Below are positions 8,309 to 16,525 of a DNA stretch of 64,000 nucleotides, in pieces (the stretch's first letter is position 1; every line of letters begins with the position of its first letter). The stretch comes from Leyella stercorea. GTDB lineage: Bacteria; Bacteroidota; Bacteroidia; Bacteroidales; Bacteroidaceae. The translations under genes were made by a program, and so were the position numbers. The stretch lies in contig NZ_JADYTS010000003.1 in the NCBI RefSeq assembly GCF_021531355.1, positions 62,001 to 126,000 on the forward strand. Direction: 5' to 3'. The notes beneath the pieces were generated by a model. It was not told the origin of the DNA, made no database searches, and saw only the letters and a list, made by a program, of their open reading frames with translations.

Positions 8309-8974
8309 TTACCACTCAATCGGTGCTATTCCGTTCTGTTCGAGATAGGCGTTGCAGCGTGAGAAGTGGTGGTTGCCGAACCATCCGCCGCGGTTGGCTG
8401 AGAGCGGTGAGGGGTGAACCGATTCGAGGATGAAGTGGCGCGAGCGGTCGATGAGTTGCGCCTTGGAGCGCGCATATCCGCCCCACAGAATGAATACGAG
8501 GTGCTCGCGACCGGCTGAGAGAGCACGTATGGCGGCATCGGTGAACGTCTCCCATCCGTGGCGCTGGTGCGATGCAGCCTGGTGGGCACGTACAGTCAGA
8601 GTGGCGTTGAGCAGCAATACGCCTTGTTTAGCCCAACGGGTAAGGTCGCCCGAGGTAGGAATCGGCTTGCCCAGGTCGTTCTGTATCTCCTTGAAAATGT
8701 TCTGCAACGACGGCGGAAACGGCACTCCGTCGGCAACGGAGAAGCTCAGACCCTGCGCCTGACGAGGTTCGTGGTAAGGGTCCTGACCTATTATCACCAC
8801 CTTCACCTTGTCGAACGGACACAGATTGAAGGCGTTGAAGATGAGGCTACCCGGCGGATAGCAGGTCTGGGTGGTGTATTCCTGGCGCACGAAGTCGGTG
8901 AGCTGGGCGAAGTAAGGTTGCTCAAACTCCTGCTGCAAGTGCTCGTGCCATGAGGGTTCTATCTTTACGTTCAT
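8309..8974 (-). CDS. ung: Uracil-DNA glycosylase
   Basis: 221-aa family 1 uracil-DNA glycosylase, which removes uracil from DNA to start base-excision repair. Signature motifs are intact: GQDPYH with the catalytic Asp at residue 65, the FPPSLQNIFKE uracil-binding region, LLLNATLTVR, and HPSPLSA with the catalytic His at ~187. Length is normal for the family. It lies 13 bp downstream of the fic gene on the same strand and is probably co-transcribed with it. Confidence 0.97.
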   Translation of the reverse strand: MNVKIEPSWHEHLQQEFEQPYFAQLTDFVRQEYTTQTCYPPGSLIFNAFNLCPFDKVKVVIIGQDPYHEPRQAQGLSFSVADGVPFPPSLQNIFKEIQNDLGKPIPTSGDLTRWAKQGVLLLNATLTVRAHQAASHQRHGWETFTDAAIRALSAGREHLVFILWGGYARSKAQLIDRSRHFILESVHPSPLSANRGGWFGNHHFSRCNAYLEQNGIAPIEW

Positions 8975-8987
8975 ATATGTAAGTGTA

Positions 8988-10112
8988 TTATTCGTTCAAT
9001 TCATAGTTTGTATTTCTACCGCCATCGTCGGTTTTCCGTAGTACGCCTTTATTGACAAGGTCGTTCAAGTCGCGTGTTGCAGTGTCCTGCGAGCAATGGC
9101 ATATCTTATACCATTTTGAAGAATTCAGCTTGCCTTCAAATCCGTCAAACAGTCGGTTGAGCATTTTGCGCTGGCGCTCGTTGAACGGCGTCTGCTCATG
9201 CCGGTTCCAGAATTGGCGTTTGCGTACAACGTTCTCGGTCTTGGTGAGCGATGCGTTGATAGCGTCCTTCAGTGTACTGAGAAACCACGCCACCCATTCC
9301 GTCACGTCCATTCCGCCCTTCTGCGCATGCTCGAGGCAGTCATAGTAAGCCTTACGGTTCTGTAGAATCTGCGACGACAGACTGTAGTAGCGCTTGCCCG
9401 TATGGTCTGCCCGCGACAGCAGCATCTCGGTGATGGTTCGGCATATACGTCCGTTGCCGTCGTCGAAGGGATGAATGGTGACAAACCATAAGTGGGCTAT
9501 AGCCGCCTTTATGAGCGGATCGGTCTTGGAGTCGTCCGCCTCAATCCATTCGAGCAGGTCGTTCATCATGCGTGGCACCTCTTCTGAAGGCGGAGCTTCA
9601 TAGTGTACACGTTCCTTTCCCATCGCTCCCGACACCACTTGCATTGCCTCCTTGCCTTCACGCCATTTGCCTACACTGATTTTGTACATTCCGCTGTATC
9701 CGTTAGGAAACAGAGCGTGGTGCCATCCGAACATACGCTCAAAGCTAAGTGGACGGCTGAAGTTGTGTGTAGCATCGAGCATCACCTGCACAACGCCCTC
9801 TATGTAGTGGTCGGTTGGAGGCAATCCGTCGTATTTCAATCCGAGTTGGGTGGCAAGCGAAGAGCGCACGCTGTCGGCGCTGAGCATCTGACCTTCAATC
9901 TTTGACGAGTGTACAATCTCGGAAGTCATCGTTTCGAGCATTGATGTGTTCTGCTCTTCAAAGCCGAACATCGACACGCGTCCCATAAGCTGACCGCGCA
10001 GCAAGTTTGTCTCAGCAACAAGACCTGCCAAAGCCTGCATGTCTACCGTCATGCTTGGCCAATCGGCGTGTTGCCATATATATTGTGTTGCTCCGTTGTA
10101 TTTGTGTGCCAT
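8988..10112 (-). CDS. Fic family protein with DUF4172 domain and winged-helix C terminus
   Basis: 374-aa protein. The N-terminal ~80 residues match DUF4172. The inhibitory motif [ST]xxxE[GN] is at residues 69-74 (SSKIEG), marking a class II Fic protein whose AMPylation activity is auto-inhibited by its own helix. The complete catalytic motif HPFDDGNGR begins at H214, so it should transfer AMP (or another nucleotide moiety) to protein hydroxyls. The last ~60 residues (KLNSSKWYKICHCSQDTATRDLNDLVNKGVL) look like a winged helix, suggesting DNA binding. CCGCAA palindromes overlap its promoter, so autoregulation is plausible. The target protein is unknown. ung follows at 13 bp. Confidence 0.93.
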   Translation of the reverse strand: MAHKYNGATQYIWQHADWPSMTVDMQALAGLVAETNLLRGQLMGRVSMFGFEEQNTSMLETMTSEIVHSSKIEGQMLSADSVRSSLATQLGLKYDGLPPTDHYIEGVVQVMLDATHNFSRPLSFERMFGWHHALFPNGYSGMYKISVGKWREGKEAMQVVSGAMGKERVHYEAPPSEEVPRMMNDLLEWIEADDSKTDPLIKAAIAHLWFVTIHPFDDGNGRICRTITEMLLSRADHTGKRYYSLSSQILQNRKAYYDCLEHAQKGGMDVTEWVAWFLSTLKDAINASLTKTENVVRKRQFWNRHEQTPFNERQRKMLNRLFDGFEGKLNSSKWYKICHCSQDTATRDLNDLVNKGVLRKTDDGGRNTNYELNE

Positions 10113-10131
10113 ATCTGAAATGTTTTATTGG

Positions 10132-10163
10132 CAAATTTACGATTTATCGACGATTACCGCAAG
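10132..10163 (-). promoter_or_regulatory. Promoter of fic-ung
   Basis: On the minus strand the -7 is TAAATTTG (10132-10139) and the -33 is CTTG (10160-10163), separated by exactly 20 bp. The -33 lies inside the palindrome at 10157-10171. Confidence 0.65.
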
Positions 10164-10220
10164 TTTTGCGGAGATTAACTGGTTTATTCTCCGCAAATTT
10201 GCGGAGAATAATGCCGCAAG
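10157..10220. promoter_or_regulatory. CCGCAA palindromes (putative fic operator)
   Basis: 10157-10171 is CCGCAA-GTT-TTGCGG. 10186-10209 is a perfect 24-bp palindrome with core TCCGCAAATTTGCGGA. A further CCGCAA half-site is at 10214-10219. The first overlaps the fic -33 element, as expected for a repressor site. Confidence 0.65.
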
Positions 10221-10234
10221 CAATGAGTAGGAGA

Positions 10235-10475
10235 AGGATGTGTCAAAAGTCAAAGCAGCACGCCCCGAAGGGGCAGAAGCCCATAGCCCAGGGCAACACC
10301 CTGGGTAAAAGTATCACAAAAACCAATGCGCCCTGCAAGGGCAAAAGCGTTAATTATCAATGCTTTTGCCCTTGCAGGGCGTTTTGCTATTTTCAATCCG
10401 TACACCCAAGGCGCTGCCTTGGGCTATGTGCTTTTGGGGCTTTCAGCCCGCTTTGTTTGACTTTTGACACATCCT
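10235..10475. repeat. 241-bp nested-palindrome element, copy 1
   Basis: Bounded by a perfect 20-bp terminal inverted repeat (10235-10254 and 10456-10475). Inside are GCCCC-GAA-GGGGC, CCCAGGG...CCCTGGG, a 20-bp perfect stem beginning CGCCCTGCAAGGGC with an AT-rich loop, and CCCAAGGC-GCT-GCCTTGGG. A second copy of the same length is at 31289-31529. No coding capacity is apparent; it resembles a REP/MITE-like intergenic element. Confidence 0.85.
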
Positions 10476-10532
10476 CCTGAGCAAGCAACGTCGCAAATGA
10501 TTAATAACAAGAATACTCAAGCTAACTGCTCA

Positions 10533-10556
10533 GGCTATGGCGGGGACGCCATAGCC
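10533..10556. repeat. GC-rich hairpin related to the 24.6 kb cruciform
   Basis: Stem GGCTATGGCG / CGCCATAGCC with loop GGGA, followed by TCCTAC. The core CGGGGACGC and the flank ATAGCCTCCTA recur in the element at 24559-24660. Confidence 0.65.
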
Positions 10557-10611
10557 TCCTACAGATTGCCTTGTTCTTGTCTTTTCGACTTTTGACTTTA
10601 CTTGCTATAAT

Positions 10612-10661
10612 AAAAAAAACTGCGGCACAGAAGCTTTTTTGCATTGCTTCTGTGCCGCAGT
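10612..10661 (-). terminator. Rho-independent terminator of the surface cluster
   Basis: A perfect 16-bp stem (10619-10634 with 10646-10661) is followed on the minus strand by seven T (plus-strand A at 10612-10618). It lies 31 bp past the stop of the calycin-like/PCMD gene. Confidence 0.9.
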
Positions 10662-10691
10662 TGTTATTGCGAACTGTCGTTGTCGACGTGT

Positions 10692-12425
10692 TTACTTCAT
10701 CACCTTGATCATCTTACCGTCCTTACCGCGAACGATATTGATGCCCTTCTGCATGGTCTTAAGCTGACGACCAGAGAGGTCGTAGATTGCGCCATTGGCA
10801 GTGTTGGTGCTGGTTGTGATGCCGTTGATGCCTACAGTACCGTCGAACTTGATTGTATAAACGGTCTTGCTTGACGGATTAACGTCGTAGTCGTTACCCT
10901 TTACGGTGATTGTAGCAACGTTGTTTGCCTCGTCCTTTGCTACGTCGTAAGAGGCACCTACACCCTTTACAGTGAACTCAACCTTGTCGAAGTCCTCTGC
11001 AAGTTTACCATTCAATGTGTATTCTGTTGTTCCCTCATCAAAGTTGGCAACCGGAGTGCCGTTGTATGTCAGGCTATTAAGAGCGTGATAGTACACGAGC
11101 TTAACGTTGTCGATGGTGAGCGAGTTTCCCTTGATAATGCTCTTGCGGTCGCCGAAGTAGTCGTTGGCAGCAAATATCACATTGATATGCTCAGGTACGG
11201 CAGTATCGTCATTGTATGTGAAAGGTATTGTCATGCTCTTCCATGTGCCTTTAGTGCTCTCTGAGATTGGCTGCTCGAGCTTGGCAATGAGCTTTGCGTC
11301 TTCTGATGGTTTAGCAGGGTCGCCTAATGTAGCAGATGTTTCGTTGCCAAGGATGTTGCGGTCACGGTTGACCATGGTGCATTTAGTTGCAGTGCCATAT
11401 TCTAAAGGATTCAAGCTTACAGCTGTATTTCCAGGAACATTTGTTTGTGTCCATGTGCCCTTCCATAGGTAGGCTATGGCAGTCGCATTCTCTTTGCCAT
11501 TAGAGTTGTTGCGTTGATAGTCGAAGCTAATAGCATCAGGACGATATGTAAACTCAAGTCCACCGAACGTTCCTCCGTCTGCATTGCGTACATTAATTAG
11601 TTTTGTTTCAGCTGTCGCCCAAGGCGTACCCAATGACATATATGCAGGAATCATTTGTCCGGCCTTTTCCTGATTTGTTAGCTTAACGGCAACTGTAGTG
11701 CCATTGCTACCTTCGGCTTTTGCTCCTGCTACTACTGCTCCGAGGGCTGTTTGTACGTTCGATATATGCCATCCTTTAGGCTGTGTTCCAGATGATTCTG
11801 TATTACCTTTGCTGTCCCAAGGTATGCAAGTCTCCCAATCGCCACTGAAATCATTAAGTTGTGGAGCTGTTGCAGTAGGAAGAGTGTAAGATTCCGACTT
11901 GAAATCAGCCTTAACCGGTATTTCACTATATCCCAGATCCTCTTCTTCATCAATAAGTCTTACTGTCAGTTGGCTTATGTCTGTTGTCAAGACATAATTG
12001 TCTATAGTAGACTTCATGGTTATTATAACCTTGTTGTCTTTCAAGATGCCATCCATTCCGCCATTAGTGACGGGCGCATCTTTGTCTGTACACTCCAATG
12101 TGATTACTCCATTACTTTCTTTAGGCTCAAGATTAGAAATGGTAGCGTCACCAATATTCAATGTCTGACCAGCAACTGTTACAGAGAAATCCTTCAGGAC
12201 AAAAGTATATGTACCGTTAGATTCTTTTGAAACAACAATTGTTGCGTCAGTCGGATCTAAATGTCCGCCATATACTTCGATGTTCAATTTTCCTTTATAT
12301 GTTACTGTTTCTTGCGCAGCTTTAGCTTCAGCCTGCTGCTCAGCAGCCATATTCGCCTGAAAACTTGTGGCGTTAGCGTTTACTGCGAGAGCAAGCGCGA
12401 AAGCCGGGAGTAAAAATCTTTTCAT
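10692..12425 (-). CDS. Secreted calycin-like and PCMD-domain protein with T9SS-type tail
   Basis: 577-aa protein with a signal peptide ending around NANA. Residues ~40-165 (YKGKLNIEVYGG, YTFVLKDFSV, DGILKDNKVIITMKS) resemble the lipocalin/calycin-like domain of Bacteroidetes surface proteins. Residues ~185-455 resemble a PCMD (putative carbohydrate metabolism) beta-sandwich: a WETCIPWDSKG-type start and a LTIDNVKLVYYH end. A beta-rich linker follows, then the tail GAIYDLSGRQLK...GINIVRGKDGK, which fits a type A type IX secretion sorting domain. It is probably displayed on the cell surface. It is the last gene of a three-gene cluster and is followed by a strong terminator. Ligand unknown. Confidence 0.8.
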   Translation of the reverse strand: MKRFLLPAFALALAVNANATSFQANMAAEQQAEAKAAQETVTYKGKLNIEVYGGHLDPTDATIVVSKESNGTYTFVLKDFSVTVAGQTLNIGDATISNLEPKESNGVITLECTDKDAPVTNGGMDGILKDNKVIITMKSTIDNYVLTTDISQLTVRLIDEEEDLGYSEIPVKADFKSESYTLPTATAPQLNDFSGDWETCIPWDSKGNTESSGTQPKGWHISNVQTALGAVVAGAKAEGSNGTTVAVKLTNQEKAGQMIPAYMSLGTPWATAETKLINVRNADGGTFGGLEFTYRPDAISFDYQRNNSNGKENATAIAYLWKGTWTQTNVPGNTAVSLNPLEYGTATKCTMVNRDRNILGNETSATLGDPAKPSEDAKLIAKLEQPISESTKGTWKSMTIPFTYNDDTAVPEHINVIFAANDYFGDRKSIIKGNSLTIDNVKLVYYHALNSLTYNGTPVANFDEGTTEYTLNGKLAEDFDKVEFTVKGVGASYDVAKDEANNVATITVKGNDYDVNPSSKTVYTIKFDGTVGINGITTSTNTANGAIYDLSGRQLKTMQKGINIVRGKDGKMIKVMK

Positions 12426-12479
12426 AATTATTCCTTTCTTATAAAATTGTTGTCTTGTTTTATATTATATAATGTTATA

Positions 12480-13229
12480 TTACAGTTTGTACATCAGTCC
12501 TACGCTGCCGTAGATGGGGTAGAGCTTTTGTTCAATTGTCTTGAATCGCTTATGGAATATGGCAGAAAGTCCCCACGCCAAATCGGCATAAGCGCCCACG
12601 CGCTTTGAGAAATACCAGTCGGCTCCCACGTCAACACCAAACTGCCAGTGGCGCAAATCGTCTGTGAAGTCGTAGTCGCCACGCTCTCCGTCGTCATGTC
12701 CCAATTCTACTTTCTGTCCCGTTGGATCGCCCTCACGCAGATAGCCGTCGTAGGCATAGCCCGAGAAGTCGTTCGACATTACGTAAGAGAAGTAAGGTCC
12801 TGCTTTAAGGCGTACTTTCTTCGACACGTTATATGTGGCTTGTATCGGCATGGTAAGCATCCATTCGGTCACCTTTGTAACGACTTGTCCCGTGAACATA
12901 CCCTCAATCACCTGGTCGCCGTAGCGCATCTCCATATGATAGTTCTTCACACGGGCATCGGTTTGCATACCCTTGTTCTCGTAGTGGAATCCAGCCATAA
13001 GTCCCCAACGCTCAGTCAGAGGCTTGTAGGCGTCGAGTCCTACTGTCATGTTGTTGCCCAATGTGAACTTGTCGAGTGTGCGTATTGTGGCTGGCATGCC
13101 CAGTGGAGCTGTGCCACCGATGTTGTAGCCCAGTCGCACGTGATAGCGCAGGTCGTCGAAAATGCCTATTGCCATACTTTGTACTGTAGTAAGTGCTAAG
13201 AGCAATAAGGCAAGAATATATCTTTTCAT
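12480..13229 (-). CDS. Outer-membrane beta-barrel protein (PorT/porin-like)
   Basis: 249-aa exported protein with signal peptide (LALLLLALTTVQSMA). The rest is alternating beta-strand sequence with aromatic ends (YHVRLGYNIGG, WGLMAGFHYENKGMQ, RLKAGPYFSYVMS, FGVDVGADWYFSKRVGAYADLAWGLS) and the terminal strand GSVGLMYKL, as in the PorT-like outer-membrane barrel family. It lies between two PCMD-domain genes and is likely co-transcribed with them, suggesting a shared envelope function that cannot be named from sequence. Confidence 0.82.
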   Translation of the reverse strand: MKRYILALLLLALTTVQSMAIGIFDDLRYHVRLGYNIGGTAPLGMPATIRTLDKFTLGNNMTVGLDAYKPLTERWGLMAGFHYENKGMQTDARVKNYHMEMRYGDQVIEGMFTGQVVTKVTEWMLTMPIQATYNVSKKVRLKAGPYFSYVMSNDFSGYAYDGYLREGDPTGQKVELGHDDGERGDYDFTDDLRHWQFGVDVGADWYFSKRVGAYADLAWGLSAIFHKRFKTIEQKLYPIYGSVGLMYKL

Positions 13230-13270
13230 ATCTGTTGCGGTGTTAGATGTTGTTGCTTGTAGCCGACTGT

Positions 13271-14437
13271 TTATTCCTCGTCGACAAGTACATGGAGTTC
13301 GTCAACGAGTAGTTGGCTGCCAACAGCTCCCTGGAAGTTGGCGCCCTCTATGCTCGATGTACATACAACAGCAAGGCTATAGCCACGGTTGGCAAGGATG
13401 ACGGGGTCGATTTCCGCAAGATAGTTGAACACTACTTCAAATTTATGCCATCCACCTTCGGTCTTGTTTATCTCGCCAGCCTCGGCAATTGCAACAATCT
13501 GCTTGCTCGTCTTTACGTTGGTGCCGTCAAGATAGAATATCTGGTCTTCGCCATTCTCGTCCTTTATGGTGTTGCGGAACAATACGGCATAGATGTCGCC
13601 TTTGTCCACTACACCTTCAAGCACCTCCTTTTTGCGGTTGGTAACCTTCTCACCCGGAGTATACTGATAATAGCCGCTAAACTTAAGAGGCTTCTTGGTA
13701 ATCACGCAGAAGTCGCCTGAGCCGAAATGGGTTGACTCCAAAGGCTTTGTTGTAGCCGTATTACTGATAAATTCGCCCGTGAAAAGGTTTCCCGCAGCGA
13801 TAGGCATCTTGAATAAGTTGCCTGCTGTACCCGTTGAACGTGTAGTAAGGCATACGCCATGACCCTTATATCCCTCTTCGAGAGGGACTGTCGGATATTT
13901 ATCTGGTGCCTTATTACCACCCACAATGGCAAAACCTGCGTTGCCCGAAGCCCAGTTGAGCAGTCGTGTACCGTCCTCAGTGAGGTCGGTCCAGATGTAA
14001 TACTTGTTCTTGTCGGGTTCGAGGAAGAAGTTTTCGAAGTCGTACGAAGGCGAGTGGTCAGCCACTTCGTTTACACGTACGGTATAGGTACGACTCCAAG
14101 CCTTGTCTTCAGAAGTCACGGTATAAGTAACACCGCCATTAGAAAAGTCTTGAGTAGAACCGTTTTCAGGAGAAATTGTAGCACCCGGAGTAATCTGAAA
14201 CAATGGTGCCACGGCTGTGCGGTCGGTGCCTTTGCGCACCGAGAACGTCACTACATTGGCAGTCTGGTCGGTAGTAGCCAATGTATCGGTTTTCTTGACG
14301 AACATATCAAGCGGTTCGTCAACATGTATATAAGCTTTCTCGATGTCGCATTCGGCATTGAGCGGTTCTTCCTTAAAGCAGGAAGTAAGCGTCATTGTAG
14401 CCGCAGCGAAAGCGAGCAAGATATGCGATTTTGTCAT
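13271..14437 (-). CDS. PCMD-domain surface lipoprotein
   Basis: 388-aa lipoprotein: signal peptide with lipobox (TLTSC, Cys ~20). An Ig-like, DUF4493/BACON-style N-terminal segment (~25-125) ends YTVTSEDKAWSRTYTVRVNE. A PCMD-type domain (~130-388) follows, opening YDFENFFLE...YYIWTD and closing QLLVDELHVLV. PCMD domains are predicted carbohydrate-related beta-sandwiches of unproven function. It is first in the three-gene cluster and is preceded by a good promoter at 14505-14537. Surface location is inferred from the family. Confidence 0.82.
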   Translation of the reverse strand: MTKSHILLAFAAATMTLTSCFKEEPLNAECDIEKAYIHVDEPLDMFVKKTDTLATTDQTANVVTFSVRKGTDRTAVAPLFQITPGATISPENGSTQDFSNGGVTYTVTSEDKAWSRTYTVRVNEVADHSPSYDFENFFLEPDKNKYYIWTDLTEDGTRLLNWASGNAGFAIVGGNKAPDKYPTVPLEEGYKGHGVCLTTRSTGTAGNLFKMPIAAGNLFTGEFISNTATTKPLESTHFGSGDFCVITKKPLKFSGYYQYTPGEKVTNRKKEVLEGVVDKGDIYAVLFRNTIKDENGEDQIFYLDGTNVKTSKQIVAIAEAGEINKTEGGWHKFEVVFNYLAEIDPVILANRGYSLAVVCTSSIEGANFQGAVGSQLLVDELHVLVDEE

Positions 14438-14504
14438 ATACGGAAATCTAATGATGTGATGCTATCATCGTGAAATTCATTTCATTACACGGATATTTCG
14501 TGTG

Positions 14505-14537
14505 CAAAGTTACGAAAAACTATGCATACGCATCAAG
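14505..14537 (-). promoter_or_regulatory. Promoter of the PCMD/barrel cluster
   Basis: On the minus strand TAACTTTG (-7, 14505-14512) and CTTG (-33, 14534-14537) are spaced by 21 bp. Confidence 0.65.
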
Positions 14538-14585
14538 TTTTCATATATTTTTAGACTTTTGAGTCCCTTTTAGACAATATTATGT

Positions 14586-14619
14586 GTGATTAATCACAGC
14601 GTCGACTGTGATTAATCAC
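14586..14619. repeat. Twin GTGATTAATCAC palindromes
   Basis: 14-bp arms (14586-14599 and 14606-14619) pair with each other, and each arm holds the perfect 12-bp palindrome GTGATTAATCAC. It lies ~50 bp upstream of the -33 of the PCMD cluster and just past the helicase stop. No T-run follows on either strand, so a regulator site is more likely than a terminator. Confidence 0.7.
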
Positions 14620-14625
14620 TATTAA

Positions 14626-16485
14626 TTACTTCTTCTTACGAGGTTTGCGACGTGCCCATCCCTCCTCCGAAAAGTCGGGTTCGTCGCCCACAAGCTTGAT
14701 GTCGGGATTGTCGATAAACTGTCGCCAATCGTCCTGACGGCCGCTTTCGTAGCGCGAACCGCCACGGTTTGCGCGAGGCTTGCGCTCGTTTGAGGCACGC
14801 TGACTGCGCTCGTTAGAACTGCGACGAGTACGTCTGCCCTTGCCTGAAGGAGTGCTGTCGGCATCGTTGCAACGTACGGTTCTGCCACGATACTTGGCTC
14901 CGTCGAGCGCGCGCATCACCTTGTTGGCATCCTCCTCGGGCACCTCAATATATGATATGCGACCCAGCAGGTCGATATGTCCTACGTCCTGACGGCCGTG
15001 TACATTACGGTTGATAAACTGCATCACCTCGCCCGGATAGAAACCGTCGTCCTTGCCAAGGTTGATGAACAGTCGGCGATAGCCCGACTCCGGTGCACGC
15101 TTCTCGCGCTTGCGTCCGTCGCGACCCTCGTTGCGGTCCTTGCGGTCACGCTGTGTAGAAGGTTTTACAATCTCGGGAGCGTTGGCGTAGTACTTCAGGA
15201 ACTTGCCGAACTCCAGCGAAACGATGCGCTTCAGGATGTCCTCCTTGTCGAAATACTCGAAGTGGCGGTTGATGTCCTCCATGAACGGAGCAATCTGATC
15301 CTCGTCAACGTCCACCTTCTCAATCTCGTCGATAGCCTTGAACAGCTGCTTAGAGCATATCTCCTGCGGAGTAGGAAGCGTTCCGTCGACAAACTCCTTG
15401 CCTATAGTGCGCTCCACTTCGCGCACACGTCCGCGCTCCTTGGTGTGGATGATGCTGATAGATGTGCCCTTCTTGCCGGCACGTCCGGTACGTCCAGAGC
15501 GGTGGGTGTAGCTCTCGGTGTCGCCCGGCATACCATAGTTGATGACGTGAGTGAGGTCGTCAACGTCCAGTCCGCGTGCAGCCACGTCGGTAGCCACGAG
15601 CAACTGTGTGATGTGCTGGCGGAACTTCTGCATGGTTATGTCGCGCTGCTGCTGCGAGAGGTCGCCGTGCAAAGGCTCGGCATTGTATCCGTCGCGTATG
15701 AGCTTGTCGGCTACTTCCTGCGTTTCCGCCTTGGTACGGCAGAAGATGATGCCGTATATGCGCGGATAGAAGTCGACGATGCGCTTCAGGGCAAGATACT
15801 TGTCCTTGGCGTTCACCATATAATATATGTGGTTGACGTTCTCGGCACCCTCGTTGCGCGAACCCACTACAATCTCCTTGTGGTCGTGCAGATAGTTGAG
15901 AGCAATGCGTTCGATGTCCTTGCTCATAGTAGCCGAGAACAGGAGTGTGTTGCGGTCGGCAGGCACGTTGTCGAATATCTCGTTGATAGAGTCGGAGAAG
16001 CCCATGTTGAGCATCTCGTCAGCCTCGTCGAGCACCACGTTGCGCACCTCTTGCACCTTCGCTGCGCCACGGTGCATGAGGTCGATGAGGCGTCCCGGAG
16101 TAGCCACTATAATCTGAGCCCCGTGCTTCAGGGCGTGAATCTGGTCGATAATGGAAGTGCCGCCATATACGGCAACGATGTTGATGCCCTTGATATACTT
16201 GGCAAACGACTTCAGGTCGTCGGCTATCTGTAGGCACAATTCACGCGTGGGCGATATCACTACGGCCTGCGTGCTGCGGTTGGTGGGGTCGGTACGTTCG
16301 AGCAACGGAATTCCGAATGCTGCCGTCTTGCCCGTGCCGGTCTGTGCCAGAGCAATGACGTCGTTGCCGTTGCCCAGCAGATAGGGTATCACTTCTTCCT
16401 GGACCGGCATGGGGTGCTCGAATCCTAACTCCTCAATGGCGCGGCGAATCTCCTCGCTTACGCCCAATTCTTCAAATGTCTTCAA
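14626..16485 (-). CDS. DEAD-box ATP-dependent RNA helicase (DeaD/CsdA-like)
   Basis: 619-aa RNA helicase. All core motifs are present: Q-motif region at the N terminus, AQTGTGKT (~46-53), PTRELCLQ, DEAD, SAT, and HRSGRTGRAG in the second RecA domain. A DbpA-type RNA-binding domain follows (~470-545, RLFINLGKDDGFYPGEVMQ...GRISYIEVPEE), then a basic Arg/Gly/Ser-rich tail ending ARRKPRKKK. Domain order matches CsdA/DeaD helicases, which unwind structured RNA in ribosome assembly and cold adaptation. It is the last gene of an apparent four-gene minus-strand run. Confidence 0.94.
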   Translation of the reverse strand: MKTFEELGVSEEIRRAIEELGFEHPMPVQEEVIPYLLGNGNDVIALAQTGTGKTAAFGIPLLERTDPTNRSTQAVVISPTRELCLQIADDLKSFAKYIKGINIVAVYGGTSIIDQIHALKHGAQIIVATPGRLIDLMHRGAAKVQEVRNVVLDEADEMLNMGFSDSINEIFDNVPADRNTLLFSATMSKDIERIALNYLHDHKEIVVGSRNEGAENVNHIYYMVNAKDKYLALKRIVDFYPRIYGIIFCRTKAETQEVADKLIRDGYNAEPLHGDLSQQQRDITMQKFRQHITQLLVATDVAARGLDVDDLTHVINYGMPGDTESYTHRSGRTGRAGKKGTSISIIHTKERGRVREVERTIGKEFVDGTLPTPQEICSKQLFKAIDEIEKVDVDEDQIAPFMEDINRHFEYFDKEDILKRIVSLEFGKFLKYYANAPEIVKPSTQRDRKDRNEGRDGRKREKRAPESGYRRLFINLGKDDGFYPGEVMQFINRNVHGRQDVGHIDLLGRISYIEVPEEDANKVMRALDGAKYRGRTVRCNDADSTPSGKGRRTRRSSNERSQRASNERKPRANRGGSRYESGRQDDWRQFIDNPDIKLVGDEPDFSEEGWARRKPRKKK

Positions 16486-16525
16486 TGTAAAAATCTAAAT
16501 CTGTATATAATAAATAATGTATATG

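Noticed and set aside
10235-10475. Insertion sequence
   Set aside because: Terminal inverted repeats are present, but the element is only 241 bp and has no transposase; at most a non-autonomous element.
14586-14619. Terminator for the DEAD-box helicase gene
   Set aside because: The hairpin lacks a T-run on the minus strand, and each arm is itself palindromic, which suits a protein-binding site better.
14977-16233. 418-codon plus-strand open frame
   Set aside because: Antisense shadow of the DEAD-box helicase gene, with no recognisable motif.
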